The notes under the pieces are model-generated. The model saw nothing but the letters and a program-made list of their open reading frames with translations. It ran no database searches and was not told the origin of the DNA. A stretch of 26,288 nt of DNA from UBA7328 sp002471345 (GTDB taxonomy: Bacteria > Bacteroidota > Bacteroidia > Chitinophagales > Saprospiraceae), in contig CAXGOB010000067.1 of the NCBI GenBank assembly GCA_964011275.1, forward strand, positions 1 to 26,288. Reading direction: 5' to 3'. Of this stretch, positions 17,299 through 24,929 are shown piece by piece. The first letter of the stretch is position 1. Each line of letters starts with the position of its first letter. A program made the translations under genes and the position numbers.

Positions 17299-17312
17299 GG
17301 AATTTGTCATGG

Positions 17313-18398
17313 TTAATCTAAGGCAGATTCTAGACCACTCACTACTGCAACATCCATATCTCTTATCCATTCTTCGATTAAACTCACCCCTTCAGTATGG
17401 AGTAATCTTCTACCTAGCTCTGGCATCATAGCGCCTGGATTATCAGATTTCATTCTGTAGACTAATATCGATTCTTCTGGATTACCCGGTACTATGGAAT
17501 AAGTAAATCCACCAGTACCAGCTCCGGCAGAAACGGTCGCCTTATATATTCCAAGTTTGGAATTAAGTTCAGAATCAGCTAATAGTGTGAGCCCTGAAGT
17601 GTTCGCAGCTCCATCTGGATTATGGCAATGACCACAGTTTATGTCTAAATAAGCCATTGATCTATCATGGATACCCTCATTTTCATCATCCCATACCGCC
17701 ACCCTTGGTGCATTTGTTCCTTCAGTCCATCCTGACAGGTATCCAGTTTCTGCCCATTTTTTCAGCTGATTCATTTTGCCATCAACATAATCAAAATCTT
17801 TATTTAAGTTGCGCACTTTTGGCCCAATTGGCAGTTGTTTGTTCTTGTATGCGTGGCAACTTTTACACTGATTCTTATTGGGGATTATGTAATCTACATC
17901 CTGCTTTTGACCTTCTTTGTTAATCCATGATATCTCTTGTATATCACCAATGACTTCGAAAGTAGCTTCAGTTTGCTCTTCATTCCAGATATAGCCATAT
18001 GCATCCCATTCTTCTCCTCTATTTATTAAGACACGTGTTTCTACAATATTTCTTCCTTTAGTGAGGTCAGTTTCATCATTTTCATAGTAAAAGTTCTTGA
18101 TGAGTGCAGTGCCTTCTGGAAACTTTAAAACATGGTCTGTTGTATATTGAGCTGACGTCCCTTCTGGCATCCAAACAAACCTTGCTTTATGAGCATAATC
18201 TGAAAAGAGAGGACTATTAAGATCATAAGGTAGTACATCATTTATTGGCTGTAGGTCTCCTAAATGCCCTCCAAAGAAATTATATTCGGATAACATGTCA
18301 TGTGGTCCCTGCATAATTACCACCCCGTAATTTTTCTTTTGACATTGGGATAGGAGCATACTCGTGGCTATCAATGCCAAGCCCAAAAAAGTCTTCAT
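17313..18398 (-). CDS. SO2930-family diheme c-type cytochrome (TIGR03806-like)
   Basis: A 361-residue exported diheme protein when started at the ATG at 18398, which gives a clean lipoprotein-type signal (MKTFLGLALIATSMLLSQC) preceded by AAAGGA. A longer frame begins at TTG 18443, overlapping the upstream stop codon, but its extra 15 residues are charged and would spoil the signal. Two CxxCH heme motifs are present, CKSCH (178-182) and CGHCH (255-259), with PGAMMPELGR near 322-330 offering a Met ligand. Length and motif order match the SO2930/HNE_0200 family, found as a pair with a parallel beta-helix protein, as here. The biochemical role of the pair is unknown. The lipobox has Gln at -1 (LSQC), which is unusual, so lipidation is uncertain. 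Confidence 0.88.
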   Translation of the reverse strand: MKTFLGLALIATSMLLSQCQKKNYGVVIMQGPHDMLSEYNFFGGHLGDLQPINDVLPYDLNSPLFSDYAHKARFVWMPEGTSAQYTTDHVLKFPEGTALIKNFYYENDETDLTKGRNIVETRVLINRGEEWDAYGYIWNEEQTEATFEVIGDIQEISWINKEGQKQDVDYIIPNKNQCKSCHAYKNKQLPIGPKVRNLNKDFDYVDGKMNQLKKWAETGYLSGWTEGTNAPRVAVWDDENEGIHDRSMAYLDINCGHCHNPDGAANTSGLTLLADSELNSKLGIYKATVSAGAGTGGFTYSIVPGNPEESILVYRMKSDNPGAMMPELGRRLLHTEGVSLIEEWIRDMDVAVVSGLESALD

Positions 18399-18439
18399 AA
18401 TAATTCTCTTTATCCTTTGTTTATTCTTAATTTCTAGTT

Positions 18440-19693
18440 TCAATTACTTGCTAGCCAAGCATCATGTTGGTTAGTATCAAAATTTGGCAACGTACATTCA
18501 AACACACTCATATCATGAGTCTTATTTTCAGCTATTTCTTGAGGACTGTCTCCTAAGTGTGCATTTAGATTTACAAAAGAAACATCACCATTGTTTCTAA
18601 AGCAATAAGTTGCTGTAGGTACACCATTTGCATTTGGTTTAAAAATCCCATCGATCATTATATCATAGGCTTGGCCTCCTAAGGCAGCAGTCATTAACTT
18701 ACCATAATCAGTGGTGTTATCCGTAGGGCCTTCAGTGCCAATGATAATGTTATCGTGTAGATTAATATTAGTAGAATATGGATCAAAATCTTCTGACTCA
18801 AAAGGTACTCCTGTGAATAACCAAGAATTAACTGCTATACCAATAGATTTATGACCTTTTATTGTGTTGTTATATGCTTCAATATTAGAATGAGACATCA
18901 AGATCATTCCACTTCCTGGAGGTATTGTGCTCACTACCATTCCTTTAGGAGCAAAATTTTCACCATTATTATTTTCCATATAGTTATCGTAGAATTTGAT
19001 ACGATCACCATTGGCTTGTGGTAGATCAGGCATATCAAAAATCAACATGCCACCAGTATTTCCAATGGCCCTGTTTCCATATACTTCACCATTTACAGTG
19101 TTTTCTATTTCTAGCCCTGCTACATTATCGTGCACATAGTTATTTCGTACTACCACATTATTAGACTGTCCTACATATATTCCAGCATCCATCGCAAAAG
19201 ATGCTTCACAATCTTCCATTAGTACATTTGTACTGCTCACAGGATAGAGTCCATAAGCACCATTTGTTGCTAATTTCCCATTAGTCCAAGTGGTCTCTAG
19301 ATCTCTCATTATGACATTTGTACACTCTTGTATTTTTATAGCATCACCTTTACTATCTGCGATGGTAAATCCTTCTAGTGTAATGTCTTTTACATTCTTA
19401 ATGAGCATGCCTTCTGCACCTTCTATTTGATTTTTAAATGATAATATAGTTTTCCCTTTACCTGCTCCTTTTATGGTTATGCCCGGTGTATCATTTAGCG
19501 ATAAGCTTCTTTTAAACGAAAAAGTACCTTCAGGTAAAAGAATGTTGTCACCTGCCTTAGCATTGATAAGCTTTTTTTGTAGTTGAGTATGAAGGTTGTC
19601 AGCACTTAACATTCCTGAATCTTTTTCTGTTTGTTTGCATGAAACAAAAGATAGAGCTACTAATGCTAATGTGATGAAGATGTAATTTTTCAC
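18440..19693 (-). CDS. Parallel beta-helix repeat lipoprotein (TIGR03805-like)
   Basis: A 417-residue exported protein with lipobox FVSC (Cys19). From about residue 50 onward it shows short repeats of the form N-x-V-x-x-N-x-x-x-D, e.g. NNVVVRNNYVHDNVAGLEIE, diagnostic of a right-handed parallel beta-helix (NosD/pectate-lyase-like fold). It belongs to the beta-helix family that occurs in two-gene pairs with the SO2930 diheme cytochrome. No catalytic residues of a polysaccharide lyase are evident. It starts at GTG (19693), 47 bases after the TonB receptor stop codon, and runs directly into the cytochrome gene, so the three genes are very probably one operon. Its function is unknown; a surface or periplasmic scaffold or binding protein is inference. 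Confidence 0.88.
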   Translation of the reverse strand: MKNYIFITLALVALSFVSCKQTEKDSGMLSADNLHTQLQKKLINAKAGDNILLPEGTFSFKRSLSLNDTPGITIKGAGKGKTILSFKNQIEGAEGMLIKNVKDITLEGFTIADSKGDAIKIQECTNVIMRDLETTWTNGKLATNGAYGLYPVSSTNVLMEDCEASFAMDAGIYVGQSNNVVVRNNYVHDNVAGLEIENTVNGEVYGNRAIGNTGGMLIFDMPDLPQANGDRIKFYDNYMENNNGENFAPKGMVVSTIPPGSGMILMSHSNIEAYNNTIKGHKSIGIAVNSWLFTGVPFESEDFDPYSTNINLHDNIIIGTEGPTDNTTDYGKLMTAALGGQAYDIMIDGIFKPNANGVPTATYCFRNNGDVSFVNLNAHLGDSPQEIAENKTHDMSVFECTLPNFDTNQHDAWLASN

Positions 19694-19740
19694 GATTCTT
19701 ATTTTATAAATGATTTCAAATATTTTTCAAAAATGCTGAA

Positions 19741-22506
19741 TTAGAAGTTATAAAGTGCACGGCCAGTAATTCTCCTTCCGATTTTTGGAAAACCTGGAAG
19801 TGCTCTAAACTCATTATCAAATAAATTAGTAGCTGACAATTCAAGATTGACTCCATTTTCCATTCCATATCCTAGTGTCAGATCTACCAATGATTTGGCA
19901 TCTATTTCACCAGGGAAGGTAGAGTTGTTTGACGTATATGCTTGATCCCATTGGTAAGCCAAGCTACCTCTAAATCCTAGATCAGGACCATAACTAATTC
20001 CTGCTCTAATTTTATTTTGCGGGAAGTTAAGATCACCTGCTTCTCCAGTTGGTCTGTTAAACCATGTATAGTTGGCAAAAGTGGTCAAAACATCGGTGAA
20101 ATAATACTTAGTATGAACTTCAAATCCCCAATCATCACTTATACCATCCGGGTTTCTTGTAGGGTAGCCAAAAGCTAAATTAGGAAGCCCAGTGGCTGGT
20201 ACTTGATCAGTCTGAACGATTCCATGGAATGGTAAGCCTGCTGAAGCTAGAATTCCAAGAAAGGCTTGGCCTGCTTCCGTATATGCTCCATTTAGCACTC
20301 CTCCAATCTGCCCTGCTACGGCAGCAGCATTGGCAGCATCAAATCCACTTTGTAATAAGAATCCCTCTATTTGGGGTTGGAAAGTACTCTGTACCCCTGA
20401 GCCTAAATCATTTGGCAGATTAAGCATTGTGATTATAGGACTAACCTGAGAGAATCCTCCTGCAGCCGTTCTTCTGAAATAATAAACATCAAAACCTGCA
20501 GCAAATTTTTCATTAAAAAGACCTTTATACCCTACTTCATAAGCAGAAAGTGTTGATATTAATTTCGTTGGATTTGATACTGGTAAAAGTTCATTCCCAT
20601 TCAAATCAGTACTAGCAATTGCACCAGAGAATCCTGCAGGTGCTTGACTGCTTAATAATTGTATAAGTGCAGGGACAAAAGGAGCTAAATTGGGATCGGC
20701 AGCACCTAATTGTTGTATTCCTTGTATAACATCAGGTGTAACAGCAGCATAAGCCGCAGCTAGTGGAAATCCTGCACTAAATGGGGTAGCTGGTACTCCC
20801 GGAATTAACCATGTTATCATTGGATTGTCAAATGTCTGAGGATTTAAACCTCCAATATTCCAAACATTAAAAACAGGTGTGGTCTGTACAGGTAAATCAA
20901 AATAAATATCTGATGCAGGTATTGGATTAGCGGCTCTGTTATAACTAAACCTTAAAGAGTGAAATTGACTTGGTTTATAAACCATTGCTGCCCTAGGCGA
21001 GAAAGTCTTTTCATCAGTAAAATTATATCCATCGTACCTACCTGCAAGAAATACATCTAGTTTGTCTCCAAATTTGAGTTTAGATTGAATATATCCACCA
21101 TGGATCGTATAGTCATCATTATCTTCATTTCTTCCATATACATGATTATCTGTATTAGCAGTTGCATCTCTGAAGTCAAAGCCTGTGGTCCATTCAGCAT
21201 TTAAAAAATTAGGAGTTTCAAAGCTATATTGTATCTGAGCTTCAAAGTGTGTTCTTTCTAAAGGAACTATTAGTCCTGTTCTATTCAGATATACTGGGTT
21301 GTCGTCATTACCTCCATCATTTTTAATAAAGTAAGTCTGAGCAAATAGTCCTTTATGAGTTAGTCTTGCCTGCCCCCATAACTCATTAGAAAAGGTGAAT
21401 CCCTCACCTAAGTCATTATAAAAAATTGAACTACCTGCATTCCATCCACCTGATCCTATAATTCTTGTGTCTTGGTTAAGTTGAAAATGTAATTGCCCAT
21501 TTACAGCAGCTGCCCAATATTCAGGCTTTTGAACTTTTCCTGGAGTAAGTAATGTAGGTCCATCTTGTTGTGGATCTACAAATCCTCCAGCAGTCACGAA
21601 TCCACGTCTCACAGTTTCTTGAAAATTGGCTAGTACAGATTGACCTACAGGGTCATTTGGATCTAAAGTAAAGTCATCTCCACTGCCATAGCGGGCATTA
21701 ATCTTATATCCAAAAGTAGCCTCTTCATTATGACCGGCATGCCTTATGGCTGTTTTGAAAGTATTCATTTCCCCATAGATGAGTTCTACTGTAGTACCAG
21801 GATGTCTGAATGGGTCTTTAGAAATGAAATGTACAACACCAGAAGTGACATCTGGTCCATACAATGCTGATCCAGGTCCTAAAACCACTTCTATTCTTTC
21901 CAAATCGATGTTATTAATAGGAGAGTTTTGAGAATCGAAAAGTTCTAATCCTGGTGTGATCAACGACCTATAGTCTAACATTGGGAATACATCAGTGGAA
22001 AAGACTCCACTACTGCCTCTTAGAGCAAGATTTATACGCTGCCCTGTTTGTTGTTGGAGTTCTACTCCAGGAGTGTTTATAAGCGCTCTGATTGGTGTAA
22101 CAGAGCCTCCCGAGGCTGCAACGTCCTTTGCACTTATAACAGATACTGCAGCGGGAGCTTCTTGAAGTTTTTCTGCCTTTCTAGATGCGGATATAATCAC
22201 GTCATCAGCTAGAATGTTCCCCGTATTAAGTTTAATATCTATAGGTGAGCTATCATTGATTGTAAAACTAGATGTTTGAAAACCTACAAATGAGGCTATC
22301 AGTGTCATTGGAAATGAAGATGATGTGTTAAATGAAAAGGAACCATCTATATCTGTAACTGTTCCATCTGAGGATCCTTTGACAATTATATTAGCTCCAA
22401 TTAGAGGCTCACCATCATCTGCAGATATTGTGCCTGAGATTACATTCTGAGAAATTAAATATTGAGTGAGAAAGAGGAAAAAAATAAAAATTAGATTTCT
22501 TTTCAT
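19741..22506 (-). CDS. TonB-dependent receptor with alanine-rich hydrophobic insertions
   Basis: A 921-residue outer-membrane receptor. Signal peptide 1-20 is followed by a carboxypeptidase-regulatory-like domain (about 22-95), a plug (about 105-235; LALRGSSGVFSTDVFPMLDY, ERIEVVLGPGSALYGPD) and a barrel ending in the terminal aromatic NF. The strand ELSATNLFDNEFRALPG is typical of TonB receptors. The barrel carries two unusual Ala/Pro/Gly/Leu-rich stretches at about 566-636 and 686-785 that look partly helical and hydrophobic, unlike the polar N/D/Y loops of most receptors, and probably lie in extracellular loops. It precedes the beta-helix and diheme cytochrome genes and follows a LytTR regulator gene. 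The ligand is unknown; the hydrophobic loops hint at a lipophilic cargo, as inference only. Confidence 0.93.
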   Translation of the reverse strand: MKRNLIFIFFLFLTQYLISQNVISGTISADDGEPLIGANIIVKGSSDGTVTDIDGSFSFNTSSSFPMTLIASFVGFQTSSFTINDSSPIDIKLNTGNILADDVIISASRKAEKLQEAPAAVSVISAKDVAASGGSVTPIRALINTPGVELQQQTGQRINLALRGSSGVFSTDVFPMLDYRSLITPGLELFDSQNSPINNIDLERIEVVLGPGSALYGPDVTSGVVHFISKDPFRHPGTTVELIYGEMNTFKTAIRHAGHNEEATFGYKINARYGSGDDFTLDPNDPVGQSVLANFQETVRRGFVTAGGFVDPQQDGPTLLTPGKVQKPEYWAAAVNGQLHFQLNQDTRIIGSGGWNAGSSIFYNDLGEGFTFSNELWGQARLTHKGLFAQTYFIKNDGGNDDNPVYLNRTGLIVPLERTHFEAQIQYSFETPNFLNAEWTTGFDFRDATANTDNHVYGRNEDNDDYTIHGGYIQSKLKFGDKLDVFLAGRYDGYNFTDEKTFSPRAAMVYKPSQFHSLRFSYNRAANPIPASDIYFDLPVQTTPVFNVWNIGGLNPQTFDNPMITWLIPGVPATPFSAGFPLAAAYAAVTPDVIQGIQQLGAADPNLAPFVPALIQLLSSQAPAGFSGAIASTDLNGNELLPVSNPTKLISTLSAYEVGYKGLFNEKFAAGFDVYYFRRTAAGGFSQVSPIITMLNLPNDLGSGVQSTFQPQIEGFLLQSGFDAANAAAVAGQIGGVLNGAYTEAGQAFLGILASAGLPFHGIVQTDQVPATGLPNLAFGYPTRNPDGISDDWGFEVHTKYYFTDVLTTFANYTWFNRPTGEAGDLNFPQNKIRAGISYGPDLGFRGSLAYQWDQAYTSNNSTFPGEIDAKSLVDLTLGYGMENGVNLELSATNLFDNEFRALPGFPKIGRRITGRALYNF

Positions 22507-22578
22507 TCTGATATAAACTCTTTACTAATCTGGAAATTTAACCACAACAAATTAATAATTAAGTTTGGAGATACCGAA

Positions 22579-22608
22579 ATGGGGTCAATTCTTTTAATTT
22601 GGGGTGAA
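22579..22608. promoter_or_regulatory. 20-bp-spaced direct repeat (A/T)TGGGGT(C/G)AA upstream of the TonB receptor
   Basis: Two copies, at 22579-22588 and 22599-22608, are exactly 20 bases apart (about two helical turns) and identical at eight of ten positions. The G4 runs stand out in an AT-rich gap. They lie 73-102 bases before the receptor ATG and just after the LytTR gene. LytTR-family regulators typically bind two direct repeats about 21 bp apart, so this is a candidate operator for the neighbouring regulator. The motif is not the canonical LytTR consensus. Confidence 0.5.
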
Positions 22609-22617
22609 AATGGCCTT

Positions 22618-23457
22618 TCAAATTTTATCATTCATTGATGATTCGAATAAGTTCTTAAATGTGGAGGACAATGTAAAGGGGTTGTTTTCGACGTAATCCA
22701 GAAATATATATGTCTTTCCTTTTGACTGTTTGATTTGAGTTATGTGACTTGCATTGATTACATAAGATCTATGAATTTGCAGAAATCGACTTGTTGGTAG
22801 TTGTGAAGAGGTTTTTTTGAGTGTGTTTCTGAGAAGACTTTTATGTTCAATTTTGTCATGAAGGAAATGAACTTCCACATAGTTATCCTCAGATTTTAAA
22901 TAGAGCAACGAATCTATACGTAAGGTCAGAATAGATTTACCTTTTTCATCATGCAATTTAATTAAGTTACCTTCTTTCTTATCAGCCTTTATTTTTTGGA
23001 TTAAGCTTTTAAAATATAGGATTAATAAACCAATTGAATAAGGTACAATCGCTAATAAAAAAGTGTTTTTATAAGTGAAGGACAATTCTGATAGGAATGG
23101 CTTTCCTCTTTCTGCATAGAATATGAAAATCACAAGAGAAACGAATGATAGTTCCAGAATAATCCACCATACTAAACTATAAACTTTGAAATGAGTAGGG
23201 CCAGTCCAATTCCTTAGAACAAATTGAGTGAAAATGATGGACATGCTTCCTATTAAACCAGCATATCCAATTGGAAACATTATGCCTATTTGCGAATTGA
23301 TATAAAAGTCGAATATGTCAAGAGGGTCATAGATATTTAGGAAAAGTGATGAAAAAAGCGCGCAAAAAGAGATTAATAACCACTTGCTATAGGGGCCCTC
23401 CAAAATGAAGACCTCAGTAGTTAAGAGATCTTTGATATATGATAAAACTGAGTTCAA
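22618..23457 (-). CDS. Membrane-anchored LytTR-family DNA-binding regulator
   Basis: A 279-residue protein. Four hydrophobic segments (about 25-43, 60-80, 97-114 and 131-149) make an N-terminal membrane domain. A lysine-rich linker leads to a LytTR DNA-binding domain at about 176-270, with the typical SLLYLKSEDNYVEVHF and RFLQIHRSYVINASHI strands. There is no receiver domain, so it is not a standard two-component response regulator; sensing is presumably through the membrane part. The start is TTG at 23457: an in-frame TGA lies three codons upstream and no ATG occurs before about residue 60, inside the membrane domain. It lies immediately upstream of the receptor/beta-helix/cytochrome genes, with a 111-base gap containing a direct repeat, and probably controls them. 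Confidence 0.9.
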   Translation of the reverse strand: MNSVLSYIKDLLTTEVFILEGPYSKWLLISFCALFSSLFLNIYDPLDIFDFYINSQIGIMFPIGYAGLIGSMSIIFTQFVLRNWTGPTHFKVYSLVWWIILELSFVSLVIFIFYAERGKPFLSELSFTYKNTFLLAIVPYSIGLLILYFKSLIQKIKADKKEGNLIKLHDEKGKSILTLRIDSLLYLKSEDNYVEVHFLHDKIEHKSLLRNTLKKTSSQLPTSRFLQIHRSYVINASHITQIKQSKGKTYIFLDYVENNPFTLSSTFKNLFESSMNDKI

Positions 23458-23644
23458 TATAGATCAGTTTGAATAGAAGATCATAAAAATAAGATTCATT
23501 TTGAGTTATTTGTATTCTTTAAAAAAATGTAATTGAAGAGTGATAGAAAATATAAAATAACATCATTTGACACACTAACAGAATATTAACTGGTCTTACT
23601 GGATATTTTAAATACTCTTAACTGTTTAATGTCAATGTGCATCA

Positions 23645-23652
23645 TAGCTTTG
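23645..23652 (+). promoter_or_regulatory. -7 promoter box of the small lipoprotein gene
   Basis: TAGCTTTG matches the Bacteroidota TAnnTTTG element exactly and ends 16 bases before the ATG at 23669, implying a very short leader. A -33 match is poor (ACTG at 23621-23624). It lies in the 211-base divergent region (23458-23668) shared with the LytTR gene; nothing else was recognised there. Confidence 0.45.
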
Positions 23653-23668
23653 ATTAAAACGTCAAACT

Positions 23669-23989
23669 ATGAAAAGAGTATTACTATTTGTTATTGGACT
23701 ATTGTTTTTGTCAGGATGTGATCTGCAGCAACCTTTGAATGATGATGACATCGTTTTTATTGGTTCCTGGAGTTCAGATGAATTTTATTTAGAAATTGGA
23801 GCAAATGGATATGGCTTTTGTCAAAAAAGAAATAGATATCCAATAGAAGGTAGAGTAAATATCACAAGAAATAAAATTAAATTCAGAGGCGAAGGTGGGA
23901 AAAAGGATTTTGACATTGATGCTGATCCTTTCATTGATCAAGGGGATGTCATGATGATTTTAGACGGGGAGTACTTTTATTTACATTGA
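23669..23989 (+). CDS. Small lipoprotein of unknown function
   Basis: A 106-residue protein with a lipoprotein signal and lipobox LSGC (Cys17). The mature domain of about 90 residues is predicted to be all-beta: it starts with an IGSW motif and has alternating strands (FYLEIGANGYGFC, RVNITRNKIKFRG), resembling a small lipocalin-like or DUF-type beta-barrel, but I do not recognise a named family. It is divergent from the LytTR regulator gene and convergent with the TfoX-like gene, separated from the latter by a bidirectional terminator. Exact function cannot be assigned. Confidence 0.75.
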   Translation: MKRVLLFVIGLLFLSGCDLQQPLNDDDIVFIGSWSSDEFYLEIGANGYGFCQKRNRYPIEGRVNITRNKIKFRGEGGKKDFDIDADPFIDQGDVMMILDGEYFYLH

Positions 23990-24003
23990 GAAGTCAATGA
24001 AAT

Positions 24004-24039
24004 GAAGGTTGTTCAATTTTGAAATTCTGAACAACCTTC
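24004..24039. terminator. Bidirectional terminator between convergent genes
   Basis: GAAGGTTGTTCA (24004-24015) and TGAACAACCTTC (24028-24039) form a perfect 12-bp stem with a 12-nt loop. It sits between the convergent lipoprotein (stop 23989) and TfoX-like (stop 24045) genes and could serve both. Confidence 0.8.
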
Positions 24040-24044
24040 ACTCA

Positions 24045-24407
24045 TCACTTTTTCCTTTTACTGGTCTTAGCTAAAGGATTAAAAGCAACACAGAGGCTGA
24101 TCCAATAATCTAAATCTTCATCTGTGTCAAAGCCATCTGGGGTGACAAAGACATAACCCTTCATAGGCCTTCCAGTAAAATCCATTGGATGGCACCCCTC
24201 TCTCTTTACTGCACCTATAGTGGCGTCCTCACCAATTCTTGCCATAAGTAAATCAGTATTTTTTTTCTTGTCAAAATGAATACCACAACACATTTTATCA
24301 TCTACCATGAAGCACAATCCTCCAAACATCCTTTTTTCGTAGAATGAAGTTTTGTGATCATTGAAAGAATTTCTGATTCGATCTGCAATAAATTCGTCAT
24401 AAGCCAT
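24045..24407 (-). CDS. TfoX/Sxy N-terminal-domain protein
   Basis: A 120-residue protein consisting of the TfoX N-terminal domain (PF04993). The hallmark MFGGLCFMVDDKMCCGI is at about 27-43, followed by the HPMDFTGRPMKGYVFV strand pair. The C-terminal TfoX helix-hairpin domain of the competence regulator is absent, so this is the stand-alone small form common in many bacteria, with no established function. The C-terminus is basic (KTSKRKK). It is convergent with the lipoprotein gene and divergent from rpsT. A role in competence is not supported. Confidence 0.9.
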   Translation of the reverse strand: MAYDEFIADRIRNSFNDHKTSFYEKRMFGGLCFMVDDKMCCGIHFDKKKNTDLLMARIGEDATIGAVKREGCHPMDFTGRPMKGYVFVTPDGFDTDEDLDYWISLCVAFNPLAKTSKRKK

Positions 24408-24544
24408 AATTCCAGAAATTTATAAAAAGTCTTTTTTTAGTCAATATTTTTACTAAAAGTCTCAAGTCCTCAAAAGTTGACATTAATTTGCCGTAATTCT
24501 CATATTCATTAGCATCAAAAGTTTCTATTGAGCAAAAAATAATA

Positions 24545-24553
24545 TACTTTTGC
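24545..24553 (+). promoter_or_regulatory. rpsT promoter (-7 box TACTTTTGC)
   Basis: TACTTTTGC matches the Bacteroidota -7 element TAnnTTTG(C) exactly. TTTC at 24522-24525, 19 bases upstream, is a three-of-four match to the TTTG -33 element with standard spacing. The ATG of rpsT follows at 24582. It is the best promoter match in the window. Confidence 0.75.
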
Positions 24554-24581
24554 ACTCCAATTTTTAAAATAGAGAATATAC

Positions 24582-24836
24582 ATGGCACACCACGCATCAG
24601 CACTAAAGAGAATCAGACAAGATGCTAAGAAAAGATTGCGTAATAGATATTATGCTAAATCTGCTCGTACTGCAATTCAAAACTTAAGAGCCCTTACTAA
24701 AAAGGTGGAAGCAGAAAAGTTTTTACCTAAGGTAGAAAGCATGATAGACAAACTGGCCAAAAGAAATATATGGCACAAGAACAAAGCTTCAAATGTAAAA
24801 GGTAAACTTGCCAAGTTTGTTGCAGGTTTAGCATAA
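24582..24836 (+). CDS. rpsT: 30S ribosomal protein S20
   Basis: An 84-residue highly basic, helical protein beginning MAHHASALKRIRQDAKKRLRN, the classic S20 N-terminus, and ending in the conserved IWHKNKASNVKGKLAKFVAGL segment. It binds 16S rRNA early in 30S assembly. Length and sequence are standard for Bacteroidota. It is monocistronic, with a strong promoter in front and a terminator right after the stop codon. Confidence 0.98.
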   Translation: MAHHASALKRIRQDAKKRLRNRYYAKSARTAIQNLRALTKKVEAEKFLPKVESMIDKLAKRNIWHKNKASNVKGKLAKFVAGLA

Positions 24837-24861
24837 GCCTAAATCGTATTTAAGAAATAAT

Positions 24862-24901
24862 AAAGGCCATTACTCTTTGAGTTTTGGCCTTTTCTTTTTT
24901 T
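24862..24901 (+). terminator. rpsT Rho-independent terminator
   Basis: AAAGGCC (24862-24868) pairs with GGCCTTT (24886-24892), with an inner ACTC/GAGT pairing, followed by a T-rich run to about 24900. It begins 26 bases after the rpsT stop codon. Confidence 0.88.
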
Positions 24902-24929
24902 ACTATTTTTAATTGTTATAATCATAGAT

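Noticed and set aside
19722..19734. ATTTTTCAAAAAT palindrome between receptor and beta-helix genes
   Set aside because: Almost purely A/T, so expected by chance in this composition and too weak for a terminator.
17313..23457. Idea that the beta-helix protein is a pectate lyase in a polysaccharide utilisation locus
   Set aside because: No lyase catalytic residues were evident, no other carbohydrate enzymes or SusD accompany it, and the pairing with a diheme cytochrome fits the TIGR03805/TIGR03806 association better.
24397..24603. 68-codon minus-strand frame spanning the rpsT promoter and start
   Set aside because: It overlaps the TfoX start, a strong rpsT promoter and the rpsT start codon, and shows no family features.
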